In this document: piece by piece, positions 23,301-35,688 of the stretch
Layout of the letters: each line of letters starts with the position of its first letter
Position numbering within the stretch: position 1 is the first letter of the stretch
Source: Anaeramoeba flamelloides
Lineage: Eukaryota; Metamonada; Anaeramoebidae
Assembly (NCBI GenBank): GCA_027625915.1
Contig: JANTQA010000029.1
Span: 7,874,001-7,938,000, forward strand
Direction of reading: 5' to 3'
Length of the DNA: 64,000 bases
Made by a program: the position numbers and the translations under genes
Notes under the pieces: model-generated
What the model was told of the DNA's origin: nothing
The model's input: only the letters and a program-made list of their open reading frames with translations
Database searches by the model: none

Positions 23301-25805
23301 GTTCGTTTGAGTATTTTGATCATTCTTTTTTGGTCACTCTTTGTCAGTTTTTTTTATTTGTTCTGCTTTAGCATTTAATTTGTTGGTGAATAGTATTCCA
23401 GCACGATTAATTTTTTTTTTCTAAAAAAAAAAAAGAAAATAGATTTTTTTCAACTAGAATTTTCCAACTGGAGATTTTAATACAAGAAATTGAAGAGTGG
23501 TTCTGTTACTATCCTTCTAAATCCAAAAAAAAAAAAAAAAAAATATATCTATTTTTATAATTGAAAAAATTTCCAAAATTCTGGATTAACAATTAGGAAA
23601 TTTTTGAAATGAAAAAAAAAACCTTTTGATTTTACAAGTGTTAAACTGGATTATTCTTATTTCCAAATACTTTGCAAAAAAAAGTGGATTTGTTTAATAG
23701 TTCTTTTCCAATTACTAGTTTTTGGAAAAACGACTTTTTGAAAATTTTTAAAAAAGTAGAATCAAACCAAAACTGAATGAATCGTACTCAATTAAAAATG
23801 TCGATTCAGTTTTCCTCTGTTTGGAAACATTTTTTTTGGAATTAAAAAAAAAGTTCCTAATTTACTGATCAACTCTTTAAAAAGAAGAAACTTTCCCAAA
23901 CATTCATCTCTTCACAAAAATAACAAAGCTATATTCTCATTTCAAATTTCCAGTGTTTCTTCCTTCGGTAATAATTCCACTCATCTCTGAAATATTCCAA
24001 AACTAAATCGATAAATAAAGACGTGTGTTGTTATATTTGTTGTTGATTAAGAGTTTTGCAGATTATTTTTATTGTCTCTCTTTGAAAATTTAGTTGTCTT
24101 TTGGATTTTTTTTTATTTGTCATAAATTACTTTTGATTTTTAAAAAAGTTTTTAATTTGATAAATAAATTTAAAAATTGAAATTTTTGGTTAAATTAAAT
24201 ACTCAAAATGATTTCTACTGATATGAAATTGACTTAGGATATAAAAAAGAATTATTTCAGATATCGAAGAATAAAAATTATTGGATGTTTTTTGAGATTG
24301 GAGAATGGGATTATATTTTTACAATAAAACCCCTTTTTAATTAATATATTGAAGACCTGGTATTCCTTGCATTTTTATTCTTATAATTCTAATAATATTT
24401 GGGATAATAAAATCAAAGATAAAATTTTATCAAAATTGGGTTCATTATTAAAGAATTTCCAAAAAAAATCGAGGTTGGTCCAATAAAATTCATAAAAATT
24501 TATACATTAATATCCTCATTTATTATTAAATATCTCTGAATTTATTTTGCTTCCATTTCTTTAAATTTAACATTTCGATCTTAACTCCTTACTGATTATA
24601 AGGAAGATGGTATCTTAAAGGAAGCTGTCAAAAGCATTGGCGATCATAGTTGGTCTCATATTTCATGTCTTGTGCCAGGAAGGAATTCGAAGCAGTGTCG
24701 AGAAAGGTGGAGAAATCAACTTAACCCCAACATTAACCGCTCTCCGATAAGTTTAGAAGAAGAAGAATTGTTAATTCAAAAGCAAGCCGAGCTTGGAAAT
24801 AAATGGAGTCAGATTGCGGTTTTTTTTGATGCTCGGCCTGACAATATGTTAAAAAATGCCTGGCATTCTCTTTGCAATCAAAGAGGGCTGAAACCAAGTA
24901 AACAATCAAAAAAATTTTTTGAACACGGCCGATTAAAAGGTACAAGAAAAAGACAAAAAAAAAACATTAAAAAAAATCAAAACTGGCAAGGAAAAGAAAG
25001 AAAACCAAAAAAAAACCAAAATAAAAAAACAATTTTTCAAAAAAAAGAAATTTCAAAAAAACGATTATATAACGCAAAAAAAAGAAAAACACGAAAAAGA
25101 ATAATAATAAAAACATTAAACAACCAAAAAATAAAAAATATACAGAAACTTCGTAAAACTGTAAAACAAGAAAATTGTTTTCAAAACATCAAAAAAAATA
25201 ATACTCTAGTGAACGGATTGCAATATAAAAACGATTTAAAAAACAATAATATTGAACCAAATTTAAATTTTGAAAAAAAAATTGTGTCTGGTTTAGATTT
25301 TGACTTAAAAGAGTCATTGTTTTTTTTCGATATGGAAATGGAAAGAAATTGGAAACAACCCACTCTCACTTCACCATATTCAACTAATTCTATCACTGTC
25401 ACGACCACAAAAAATTCATCAGAATCAGAACTGGGATACGGTAAAATAAAAGATACACCACAACAAATCTCGAAAAATAATTTAAAATCAAATAATAAAA
25501 AAGTGCACATTACAAATTTTCAAACATTAAATCACGAAAATCATTTTCTCGAGAATAAATTAAATTATGATCAGAATGATCAATTTAATTACGAAAATGA
25601 TGAAAATTTTAATTTAGAAAGTTATGATAATTTAATTGATAATTCTGATTACGAATTAAATCCGATTTTCGAGGAAATTATAAATCAAGATAATATTTAT
25701 AATAATGACACTCAAGTTGAATCTCCAGATCCCGAATTGTTAGAATGGTCAAATGATCTTTTTAATATGAAAAATGAAGAGTTTTCAAATAGTTATTTCT
25801 TTTGA
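20328..25805 (+). CDS. Three-repeat MYB transcription factor, spliced, 5' end not resolved
   Basis: Exons: 20328-20430, 20533-20643, 20746-20787 and 24603-25805, about 485 residues, with GT and AG borders at each join. Repeat R1 (KWTKKD, then IKLQKLV...DWGLIASHF...LKHYRY) spans exons 1-2. R2 starts KGTWNSV in exon 3 and continues EDGILKEAV...KQCRERWRNQLNP in exon 4, ungapped against animal MYB R2. R3 is LEEEELLIQKQAELGNKWSQI to NAWHSL. R2 keeps its Trp pattern; R3 has Ile for the first Trp and R1 has Tyr for the last. The repeats form a sequence-specific DNA-binding domain. A ~110-residue Lys/Arg/Asn-rich part follows, then an Asn/Asp/Glu-rich tail ending near PDPELLEWSNDLF that may activate transcription. 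The stop is TGA, unlike the other genes. The start codon must lie in an upstream exon that I could not place. Confidence 0.85.
20788..24602 (+). other. 3.8-kb intron of the MYB gene
   Basis: The donor GTAAGT (20788-20793) and acceptor AG (24601-24602) join exons in phase 0 and restore an ungapped R2 repeat. The intron is 3815 bp, against 102, 102 and 119 bp for the other introns defined in the window. It holds no convincing ORF, a 13-G run (22265-22277), and a less A-rich, T-rich stretch at about 23050-23420 that could be a second promoter or only chance. Confidence 0.75.
22265..22277 (+). repeat. Poly(G) run of 13
   Basis: An uninterrupted 13-G tract inside the long MYB intron, preceded by GGGT. 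It is striking in a background of roughly 80% A+T. Confidence 0.95.
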
Positions 25806-26084
25806 AATTGAATTGAATTGTCCATTCTTATTTCCATTTCTATTATTATATAAAATTATCTTTGGAAAATGACTAGCTATATAAGTCTGGTTGTGTTTTT
25901 TTCAATAAGAAGTGATTATAAGAACTTTTCCTTTCCTTATATATATTTATTTAATTATTTTTCTTTAAAATTATTTATTATTCGAATTCATAAATTTTAA
26001 ACAATAAATTGTTTATTTTTTATTATTCCTCTGCTTTTTTTTTTTTTTTTTTAATAATATTTTTAAATCTAATTCTTGCATCTA

Positions 26085-26800
26085 AACTGCAATTCAAATT
26101 TTTTAACACAGCAAAATTTTATTTTCTGAAAAAAAAAAAATTATTTAATCAATTCGATAAGAAATATTAAATAAGATCATTTCACTAATTGAAATGTTAA
26201 CAATTGTTTATAAATTATAATTCTACAAAATAAAAAAATAAATATTTATCAATACTAATTAATTATAGACTGTGTCAAAAAATTTTGGAGAGATGGATTT
26301 ATTGTTAAGGATTACATGAATAAAAAGCAATTAATCTGTTAAGGAGAGAATTTCAAAGTTATAAATTTGTGTATTCTAAAGAGAAGAGTTTCTAAATCCA
26401 TTAGAGTTTCGAATTAGTCATTAAATAATTTAAAATAATTCACCAAAAATTTTGGAGAAAGCATAACAAAAAAATACATAGGTAAATTAGTTTAAATTTT
26501 ATAAACAATTATTGATTGATCAAAGGTTAGATACCATCAAGTACTTTTATTTGATTTCTTCTTCTATTCTGAATGAACTCAACTTTAGCATAATATCAAT
26601 CATGTGAAAAAAATTCCTGATCTAACCAAACAGGTTACTAATTCAGAGAGATAAGAAATGAAAATTAAAAACTAAAAATAAAAAATGATTAAAATTGTTT
26701 GTCAATTCTAAATTGTTGATATATTTCATTAAAACTATAATTATGATCTTCTTTAAGCTTCTCATAAAAAAGTCCAAAGTTTGGTAATTTCTTTTTATTT
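26085..26800 (-). mobile_element. Tc1-derived MITE, copy 2, expanded
   Basis: It matches the 13320 copy in reverse: left end AACTGCAATTCAAATTTTTT after TA (26083-26084), then TTTCACTAATTGAAATGTTA, and further in the TTGATTGATCAAAGGTTAGA block. About 165 bp are inserted between 26290 and 26455, bordered by near-repeats of AAAATTTTGGAGA. The right end is degraded and placed only approximately. Confidence 0.7.
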
Positions 26801-28652
26801 ATGAATATGATTGTTAGAGGTTTTTGTACTCAGGATCACCGTCCTTGTTTACACATGTTGGTGGGAAACTTTAATTTTAGAATTCTTTATTTAAGATTGA
26901 AAAAGTTTAACTGTTAAAAATCTGTTTTTTCAATAATTACACCCCTAAATATTAAGCCATTACAAAAACTGCTTGAAACAAGCTCATATGAAAAGTTTCT
27001 TCAAGTTTTATTGAAAATTGATAAAATGGGTGAATTATTCCATTTGAAGTCCCTCATATACTGTGATCAAAATAATGCGTGCACTGAAGGACTTTAATTT
27101 GTATTCCAAAATATTATCTGTGCTTTTTTTTCTTCTTGTAACAAGCCAACATCCAATCGACTACCAAATAGTATACCTAAGTTCAAATCAATTTTGAAAG
27201 TAAAGGTCCGGATATTTTTAGTTAAATTTAAATTATGGATGAAATTTGTTGAAATTTTTACCGAATATCCTCAATTATTTTTAAATCTTTTTTGTTTTTT
27301 TTTGAGTAATAAAATTTTGGAAAAAATTCTTCTATTTTTTGAGATAAATTTTCCAATAAGATTTTCTATTTTTAGAATTTCTTTTTAAATAATAGAACTT
27401 TAAGAAACAAATGTCATCTTTGTTTAGGGTTTATTATCAGTTTCTTTGATTGGTTGATGTATATGTCTTCTATAACCAAAAACAAACATACTTTTTATTT
27501 TGAAACACAGATTAAATTTTTTGCACACTATATTTTTACTACAGTATAGCTTTTTTACCCAACTTTTTTCAAACTTTTATCTTTGTGGTCATTTTAAATA
27601 CCTTCATAAGGGTGTAACGCTCATACACAACAGTTTTTAAATCAAATTTCAGACTTTTTAAAATCATCGTTGACCAAATTAATATTTTTTTTATTATAAA
27701 ACATTATAATGGTAGTGAAAGGTTTTACAAAAGTCAGGTGTGTATTTTAACAATGGCGAGTTGAATAACTGATACTAGAGCTTATTCTATTTCTGATGAC
27801 AAATCAGGTAAAAAGGTTTACGAAAATAAAATTTTTACTAGGTTTTAGCAAAAATTATCTTTCAAAAATGTCTATAAATATTCTCTGTGTGAGTGATTTG
27901 AACAAACGATCACAAAACAATCCCAAAATGTGTTGAAAAATTTTTGCTTTTTTACTGGGGATTTGTGAGAAAATTATTTTCAAAGCTTTATAAAAAAAAG
28001 GAAATTTGAATTCAGACTATACTCAAAAACGAAATTTGGTTTCAAGGAACTGGAAAACAATTAGTTTGTGTTCCAAAACAAAACGTTTAATTTTAATTGT
28101 TTTATATTTTCAAAAATAACTCTACCAAAGTATTTCTTCTGATTACTTTCAGGGGGATGTTTTGTTCCCCCAACTAATTGTATTTAAAGAAATTTTATTA
28201 CTGGTAATTGGTGATTTTCATATTTAATTACATTCTACATCATCCAAAATTCTTGCCATAATTCAGGCAAATCAAGTTTGAATTTTAAAAAGTGAGGAAT
28301 GTTTTAACAATCCTTGGGGAGAACCAAGTGAACAATTTATTTGAATTGAATGAAACAGTTTCTTGTTGAGAAAAAATTATTCCAAAATTATTTTGCCTTG
28401 AAAATAGCCAAATTTCTCAAAATAAATCCATTAGTTGTTTTTTCTACATGTTTTTTTAATTTTCTTTAGATTCTCAAAAGCCAAAAGTATTCCTAAAATA
28501 AGAACATTTAGGACTTTTTGTAGAAAATTTTTGACTTTATTCAAAAAAAAAACATTTTATTTTTTTAACACTTTTATTTATTTGTGAAAATAATTTGTTT
28601 TTTCGTTTTTTTTTTTTATATTTCGTTTATTTTCTTTTTACACTAACACACA
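26801..28652. other. AT-rich DNA without a recognised gene
   Basis: No convincing ORF, RNA gene or clear repeat. The last part is the 5' flank of the next gene. Confidence 0.4.
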
Positions 28653-29270
28653 ATGATATCGCCTGAATTATACGAAATTTGTAAAGCATTGATTTCCTTA
28701 AAAAGTACAATACTAGAAAAACAACAATCCGCTGTTTTGACAAATGATAAAAAAAGGAGGACACACCAAGGCTGCACTCTTAAAGTTGGAAACACAAAAA
28801 GCTCAATTGTTTTGCAGACACGTACATTGCGAAGACAACAAAAGGCAACAACAGAGCACACCCGGCCTAATACTGATGTATTTGCTTCCAAAGAATCTTT
28901 GTCTCGAACACAACACACAAAGGCCGGCAGAATGAAATTCAGCGAATTGGAGGCATTCATTAAAAGAAAACCCAAGCCTTCTTGGAAAAAAAGACTCTGC
29001 AAATTCTATCAATATGATCCAGAACTTTTAGTTGGCTGGAAACAATTAAGCGAGTCCGAGCACAACACACAGAAACCGTCCACAATTATAATCCAAAAAA
29101 AGCTTTTCGATTTATACTCACAGATCTTGAACACAGACGATGATCACACCTTTTCCGTCAGGATTTACAAATCCTCACAGCGGGCGGTGCAAGAGTACCT
29201 TAAAAAATTGGGGTATTTTAGAAGCTCAAAATACTCGAGAAAAATACTCGAATTTAGGCTTGTGAAATAA
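28653..29270 (+). CDS. Uncharacterised basic protein, 205 residues
   Basis: I do not recognise this protein. It is a single-exon ORF with balanced composition (Cys, Trp, His, Asp present) and visibly higher G+C than its flanks, as in the other genes here, so it is very likely real. Residues 1-25 look helical (ISPELYEICKALISLKST). Residues ~30-95 are basic and Thr/Gln-rich, probably disordered. From ~95 it looks folded: MKFSELEAFIKRKPKPSWKK, then FYQYDPELLVGWKQL, then KLFDLYSQIL, an acidic DDD stretch, and a C-terminal end (SSQRAVQEYLKKLGYF...KILEFRLVK) whose helix-then-strand pattern could be a small winged helix. There is no signal peptide or membrane segment. The start at 28653 follows ACACACA. 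A nuclear role is a guess from charge alone. Confidence 0.75.
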   Translation: MISPELYEICKALISLKSTILEKQQSAVLTNDKKRRTHQGCTLKVGNTKSSIVLQTRTLRRQQKATTEHTRPNTDVFASKESLSRTQHTKAGRMKFSELEAFIKRKPKPSWKKRLCKFYQYDPELLVGWKQLSESEHNTQKPSTIIIQKKLFDLYSQILNTDDDHTFSVRIYKSSQRAVQEYLKKLGYFRSSKYSRKILEFRLVK

Positions 29271-30681
29271 CTTTTTGGAAATTTTGATCAAATAGCGAAA
29301 TTTTCTTACTTTTTACAGTTTTTTTTTTTATCCAATGAAAATTAATTCTTGATGTTGTTTTTGTATATACCTTCAACCTGCTTTCCTTTTCACAAAAATA
29401 AGAAAATTATTAAAAAAATTTTTTTTTTTTTTGTTTTTTCTTTTTGCAATTAATTTACTAACTTTTTTGACCCAAGTTTTCTTTATTTTTTTAAAAAACA
29501 CCTACTATTTTTTTTGAATTCCACAGTTCAGTAAAATTTGTAAATATCGTTGTGTGTTCGTTTTTTGCTATTTTTCGTTTTTTTGTGGTATCCAAAATTT
29601 TTAATTAGTTTTTTTAAAATTTATCTACTTTGCAATTTGTCATTCCTTTTTCGTTTTTTAAAAACAACATTAAAATTGTTGGTTGTGTGTTTTGAAGATA
29701 AACAGATCTTAATCTCAAATTAATAGATTTATTTTACAATTCCAAATTAATGATTTGGTGGAAAGACAAATTTTACTCACCAAACAGTTTTTATTGTGTT
29801 TTATCCAAAACATCAGATTTATCAATTTTTCAAATAAATTTTTTTCGACAAAAAATTTATAAATAATAGAAATTTGCTGTAATTGAAGGAAACAAGCCTT
29901 ATAGTGAATAAATTTCTTGAAATTTTTGAATTGAGTTGTTTTTGTGATGTAATTAAAATTATTTTTTTCATTTTCAAAATTAGTTATGGAAAAAGCACAA
30001 CAAATCTTTTTTGAGGTTTTAATTATTTTACCATTTGCAAAAAGAAAAATCCGATAACGAAAAATTACCAAAAACTCTTAACAAGGGTGTGAATTGGAAT
30101 TACTTTGAATGAATTTTAATTATTGTTGTCGTTACTTTTTAAAAGAAAATTTTTTATTTCAAATAACAAATATTTTTGTTTATTAGAATTCGAAATAAAA
30201 GTTAAAGATCCAAATAAAAATCAAATCGATGAGTTTTAATTGGTATCTACAAAACTGTCCCCCCAAGATAAAATGGTTTAATGTCTTTTTCTATTTTATT
30301 AGGACAGCCATCCGCAAATAATATTGAAAAAGTTTGAATTCAAAATTTTTTTTTTTCCAGAGATCAAAAAGAAAAAACTTGATCTTCAGAACGATGTTTG
30401 GTAATGTAAATCTGGGATGAATTTATTTTACTCTTCGTTTCTTGATAACTGTTTCATAAAAAGGAACAAATTAACACTATTGTTTTCTTTTCCCAAATGA
30501 GTCACAAATTATAAACCTCTTTCTTGGAAAACTCTATTTTTACTAGAACAATTTTGAAGTGCGTGAGGTGATAAAACCCACCTTTTATTAGTGAAACACC
30601 CTTATTGGGCTTTTGAGATAAAATTTCCTTTTTTATTATTACTTATTTTAATTCTCACACAAAACACATAAAATGGGCAAT
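29271..30681. other. AT-rich DNA without a recognised gene
   Basis: A 118-codon minus-strand ORF (30071-29715) is present, but its composition is that of random AT-rich DNA and about one ORF this long is expected by chance in the window. Nothing else was recognised. Confidence 0.4.
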
Positions 30682-31070
30682 AATTATTTCTGAATTTTTC
30701 ATGTTTTTTTTTAAGAAAAGTGTGATTTTTCATTAACTGGGATCCTTTTCTTGTTTATATATGTCACCCAATAGTCACGAAACTTAACCATATATTTGAT
30801 GTATTTAGTAAGTGTGTATACTCTTTAAAAAAGAAGAAAGGAAGTCGTTGAGTGTAGAAAGGTCAAGATAAAATCGAAATACTTTTTCAAATACAATCAA
30901 ATGCATACATTCCCAATGGTTTATTAAATGAAATTGGTGGTCATCCAAAACATCAAATATATGGTTAAGTTTCGTGACTATTGGGTGACATATATAAACA
31001 AGAAAAGGATCCCAGTTAATGAAAAATCACACTTTTCTTAAAAAAAAACATGAAAAATTCAGAAATAATT
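30682..31070. mobile_element. Foldback element, family 2, short copy
   Basis: Arms of ~121 bp (30682-30802, 30950-31070) are nearly perfect complements (for example TATATGTCACCCAATAGTCA against its mirror near 30985), around a ~147-bp loop. The arm ends (TTTCTGAATTTTTCATGTT) and the loop (AAGAAAGGAAGTCG, GGTTTATTAAATGAAATT) are related to the 17900-18683 element, but the outer arm sequence of that copy is absent or degraded here. The very high arm identity suggests a recent copy or arm-to-arm conversion. Confidence 0.85.
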
Positions 31071-31429
31071 TTTGTATAGTACAATCATTAAAAAAAATTT
31101 TCGAAAATAAATTAATCATTTGCTCATTTTTTACTTTTTGATAAATTCATTGATAATAAACACTATTGGTTAATAAAAGATCTTATATCAAAAATTATTT
31201 TAAAAGATATTTTAAAATTAAACTGGAAAATTTAATTTTACAGGGTTTATTAAGATTTTTTTCAAATTTAATAGTAAAAAAATTTGAATATATATATTTC
31301 CACAGTTAAATACTTAATAATCATATATTTTAAAAAGATTTTTAATTTAATAAATATCCCACAAACGGATAACCAATTATTTTGACTATTAAAGAATTTT
31401 TTATTGATTTAAATTGAAACAAATATTTT

Positions 31430-31905
31430 TTTTTGATTTTCCATTAGGTTTTCTTGAGTTTTTTGTTTATTTGTGAAGTATTCTAGGTTTTTTTTATTTT
31501 TAAGAAATAAACAGAAAAATTTTGAAAATTTTCGTTTTATTTCAAAAAGTAAAAAAAACCTAACGAAAATCAATAGATTTTACAAATAAAACAAAAAACC
31601 CCAAGAAAACCTAGGACACTTTTCTATAGTTTTTTTTTTTAATTTTTGAAATAAAAAGAAAATTGAAGAAATTTTCAGTTTATTACAAAAAGTAAAAAAA
31701 AAAACCACGGTTAGCTTTTCTTGAGTTTTCTGTTTATTTGTGAAGTGTTCTATGTTTTTTTTACTTTAGAAATAAACCAAAAATTTATTAAAATTCTCTG
31801 TTTATTTCAAAAGTAAAAAAAAAAAAAACGAGCGAAAATCGATAGATTTTATAGATAAAACAGAAAAACTCAAGAAAAGCTAGGCACTTGACGGACACCT
31901 CAGTT
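31430..31905. repeat. Decamer-headed hairpin repeat, copy 1
   Basis: Two successive hairpin units built from TTTTCTTGAGTTTTCTGTTT-type sequence and its complement (AAACAGAAAACTCAAGAAAA-type), with CCTAGG or GCTAGG at the junctions. The right side ends with the family head read on the minus strand (GTGTCCGTCAAGTGCCTAGC). No ORF. Confidence 0.65.
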
Positions 31906-32307
31906 ATGTTTTTTTTTTAATTTTTGAAATAAATAAAAAATTTATTTATTTATTTATTTATTTAGAGAAAGGAGTAATTAAAGAAAATTTATCAAATGAA
32001 AAAAAAAGAGAAGAAGAAAAATAATTAAAATATAGATATAAAAACTAATAGTATCATTTTCATAACCAAATAGAAACTATCCGTGTCCTGAATACACAGG
32101 AAGAGTAAAAATCCGATAGAAAGATTATTGATTATAGATAAACATTCCATAATCGGTGATTAATAAATTGGTATTCCATTGTCCTTGTTTTTTTTTTTAA
32201 TTTAAAAGAATCGGGAAAAATATTTGATTTTGCTCAATACATTAAAATTAAAAAAAAACCTAGATACGACCTCTCGGAGTATTACAGTAGGTGCTAGATT
32301 TTATATA

Positions 32308-34951
32308 AGGTATTTCAAAAAAACGTGGCATTTTTTTTTTTTACATTTCATTAAAAATCATCTTTTTTTTTGCAGTGGTATTCATTAATTGACAATACCG
32401 AATTAAGTTTACTATTAATACTGATTGGATCAATTGCTTTTGTATTTATTTCAAAATATGTTGGATGAAATATTCCAAAATAAATGAAAAAAAAAAATAA
32501 TATTTTTTTTTATGAAAACAATGTACTACCAATTTCAATAAAAAATTAAAAATGTGGAAAGTGTACAATTGATTTTATAAATAATAAAACACAGTTCTAT
32601 GTTTTAAATTCCATTTAAAATTTTGTTGAGATTAAAAAGGCTATGAAAACAATTTTTTTGGATCAAAAATAAAATAATTAATATCAATTTTCACCCCTAA
32701 AAATTATAAGATAAAATCGAGATCATAAAATTTAATATCTTTTCTTTCTGAAATAAGGTAGAAAGAAACAAATTGAATTATTCTCAAAAATTCAATAAAT
32801 GGTATTTAATGATTTTGGATGTTTAAATACTTTTTTGAAGATTGAGTTTAATATCTATATTTGAAAATAAATTTTCCCCACTTTCTTGGAAATAGCTCAT
32901 ATATCACTATATAAAGTATTTTTTACTTCACTTTATTTTTGTTATTTTTTCTTTATTGCCTTAATTTTTACAACCTTAAGAGCTTTGATAAAAAATTCCC
33001 GACAAGTGCAATAATTTTCATAATTTTTATTAGTGATGTTGAAGAGTTTCTGTAAAAAAACAGAAAATTTCTTAAATTTTCAGTTAATCTCAAAAATTAT
33101 AAAAAAAAAAAAAAAACCAGCTATTAGGTTTTCTTGAGTTTTCTGTTTATTTGGAAAATCAATTTATTTTCGTTAGGTTTTTTTGGATTTTCTCTTTATT
33201 TGGTAAATCAATAGATTTTCTGTTTATTTCAAAAAATAAAAAAAACCACAAGAAAATCCATTGATTTCCCAAATGAAGAGAAAATTTCAAAAAAACATAA
33301 CGAAAATCAATAGATTTTTCATATAAACAGAAAATATCAAAAAACCTAGGACACTTCACAAATAAAACAGAAAATCTCAAGAAAATTCAGGTTCTTTTTG
33401 GAAACTTTTGTTAGATTTTCTTGAATGTAAAAGAATTGAGTATTATCTTTTATTTTTCTCGATTCCTTTGAATTCTGAAAAATATAGGATAATTATCATG
33501 ATATTCAAAGAAATTAAAAGAATTGAGTAAAAATGATTGATTTCACTCAATTATTTTAAATTCTGGAAAACCGAACGGTTGTTAGGCATTTTTAAATTTG
33601 GAAATAAACAGAATTTTTTTTCCGAAATGTTCTTTTTATTTCTCAAATTAAAAGATGAATTGTTAGCTTTTCTTGGAGTTTTCTGTTTATATGGAAAATC
33701 AATGGATTATCAAATAACCAGAAAACTCCATGAAAAACTATCGACTCAATAATAATAAACCCAAGGTACTTGCAATAATTACCATAAGGGGGTTTTTTTT
33801 TTCTGTATTTCATTCTTATTAGATAAATATAGCATAATCAGAACCATTAGTTATTATCTATCAAAGTAAATATCCCCAATTTGAAAAAAAAAAAAATTCA
33901 TCCTTGAGTTTATTAGGAATTTTTTATCCTAAAAAATAACTTTTTTTTATTACTATAGACTTTTAAAAAAGGTTACTTTTCTGAAAACAATAAATACATT
34001 AGCCAATGAAATCAAATTTTTGTTATTTTATTTATATTTTGAACAGACTTTATTATTCAAGATGAAAGCTTAATGAACCGAGTAGCTTTGTCTTTCCCCC
34101 TTTTTTCAATTTTATTTTTTCAGGCTAGTGATGTATAACAAAAAAAATTTCAATCTGTTTTAATTGAAAAATGATTATAGAAATTACATTATTCAAATAT
34201 TTTTTAATAGTCTATAATTTTTTTAAAGAACATATCAAATAAACATATAAGACTGATAAAAAAAAATTATATAAGTTAAGAGGCATTATTGATGAAAAAT
34301 AATTTTCAGAAATGGAAAAAAAAAAATTGTAATTTTTATGGATCAAAAGAAATTAAAAAATAATGTAAATGTAAGTTATTTGATAAAACAGCATGGAAAA
34401 TTTATTCATAATATCTTTATTAAAACAAATCTTTTAAAAGAGTTTTAAAATAGAAAAAATCATTAAATAATATTTATCGATTGTGATAATAATATAATTT
34501 GTCTGTTAGTATGTTATTACACAACTAAAGTATATTAAAAAATTCTTATCTCGATTTGATCTGATATTTTTTCGGGTGAAAATTAGTTTTTTTTTTTTTT
34601 TGAACGAAATAATCGTTTTCATAGCTTTATTATCCCAACAAATTTTCAAATAGAATTAAAAACATATAACTGTATTTATTATTTAAAAAATCATTAGTAA
34701 TTTTTCCATATTTACAATTTTTTATTGAAATTCTGTATACATTTTTTTCTCCCAAAAAAGTGTTATTTTTTTTTACATTTTTTGGAAATATTACAACAAC
34801 GATATTATGAAATAAATACCTTAGTCGTTATTTCAACGAGTATTAATTTTAAACTTAATTTGGAATTGTAAATTAACGAATAGTTATACTAACAAAGATG
34901 ATTTTTTATGAAATGTAAAAAAAAATGTGATGTTTTTTTTTGGAAATACCG
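32308..34951. mobile_element. 2.64-kb element with ~140-bp terminal inverted repeats
   Basis: The left end begins AGGTATTTCAAAAAAACGTG and the complement of the right end begins CGGTATTTCCAAAAAAAAAC. The match then continues through TTTACATTTCATAAAAAATC and AATTAAGTTTA for about 140 bp on each side. TA flanks both ends (32306-32307, 34952-34953). The interior has no recognisable transposase and contains hairpin repeats of another family (33118-33395, 33655-33755). It is probably a non-autonomous or gutted Tc1/mariner-type transposon with long ends. Confidence 0.7.
33118..33395. repeat. Decamer-family hairpin repeat, copy 2
   Basis: Inverted units of TTAGGTTTTCTTGAGTTTTC and AAAATCAATAGATTTT type, ending near AATCTCAAGAAAATTCAGG. 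A smaller related hairpin follows at about 33655-33755 (GTTTTCTGTTTATATGGAAA and its complement). Both lie inside the 32308-34951 element. Translating this block gives ORFs of 70-odd codons that are artefacts of the repeat. Confidence 0.6.
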
Positions 34952-35474
34952 TATTATCATATCGATCTCCAAAAACCAACAAACAAATTCTAATACATTT
35001 TCAGAAAAAAAAACGATCTTGCGAGAACTAAATTACTATTTGAATGGTTGTGAAATATAATATTGAAAATAACTCTGTTTGATCTTTATATGTCAACCTT
35101 TGGGGTCTTTTAAAATCTTGAACATTTTTTTGATTTTTTTTTAAATTTCTTAAATAAGTTTTTTTCATATACAGAATGATGTAAAATCCTTACTCTGTCA
35201 AATATAAGGGCTACCGAAATATCAATATATATATATTAATTTATTTCACTTTAATTGATTTTACCCTCAAGAAAACAATTTGTTTTAAATTGAAGAATTT
35301 TAGAATCTTTGAAATTTTTAAAAGAAAGAAATGAGTAATTTTTTTTTCAGAAATCATTTTATGAAATTGGGATTACATCCGAAACTTTTTTTTTCAGAAT
35401 GGAATTTTGAATTAATGATACGATATGATTTTTTTTTTGTTTGGTTATTGGAATTTGACCAATCATAATAAGTA

Positions 35475-35686
35475 AACCCCATTTCAAAATAATTGTTCGA
35501 ATAAAAATCAAATTTTGAAAATAAATATTTTTATAAATTGAAGATATCTATTATAATAAAAAAAAATACTATTTTAATATTTTTTTTCTATACATCATAA
35601 ATAATTGTTTTTTATCATAAATTAAAATAAAAAAAATTAAAAAAACTTATAAAAAAAAATTGGGACATTTATTTTGAAATTTAGTT
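35475..35686. mobile_element. Short MITE (~212 bp), copy 1
   Basis: Flanked by TA (35473-35474, 35687-35688). The ends are AACCCCATTTCAAAATAATT and, on the complement of the right, AACTAAATTTCAAAATAAAT. The core contains AAATATTTTTATAAATTGA and AAAATACTATTTTAAT. A second copy lies at 56139-56349. The first ~10 bp of the end match the Tc1-type element, so the same kind of transposase may have moved it. Confidence 0.82.
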
Positions 35687-35688
35687 TA

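Noticed and set aside
29715-30071. 118-codon minus-strand ORF
   Set aside because: Composition is that of random AT-rich DNA, and about one such ORF is expected by chance in 64 kb.
33159-33752. Two ORFs of 71-73 codons
   Set aside because: They are translations of hairpin repeats and recur only because the repeats do.
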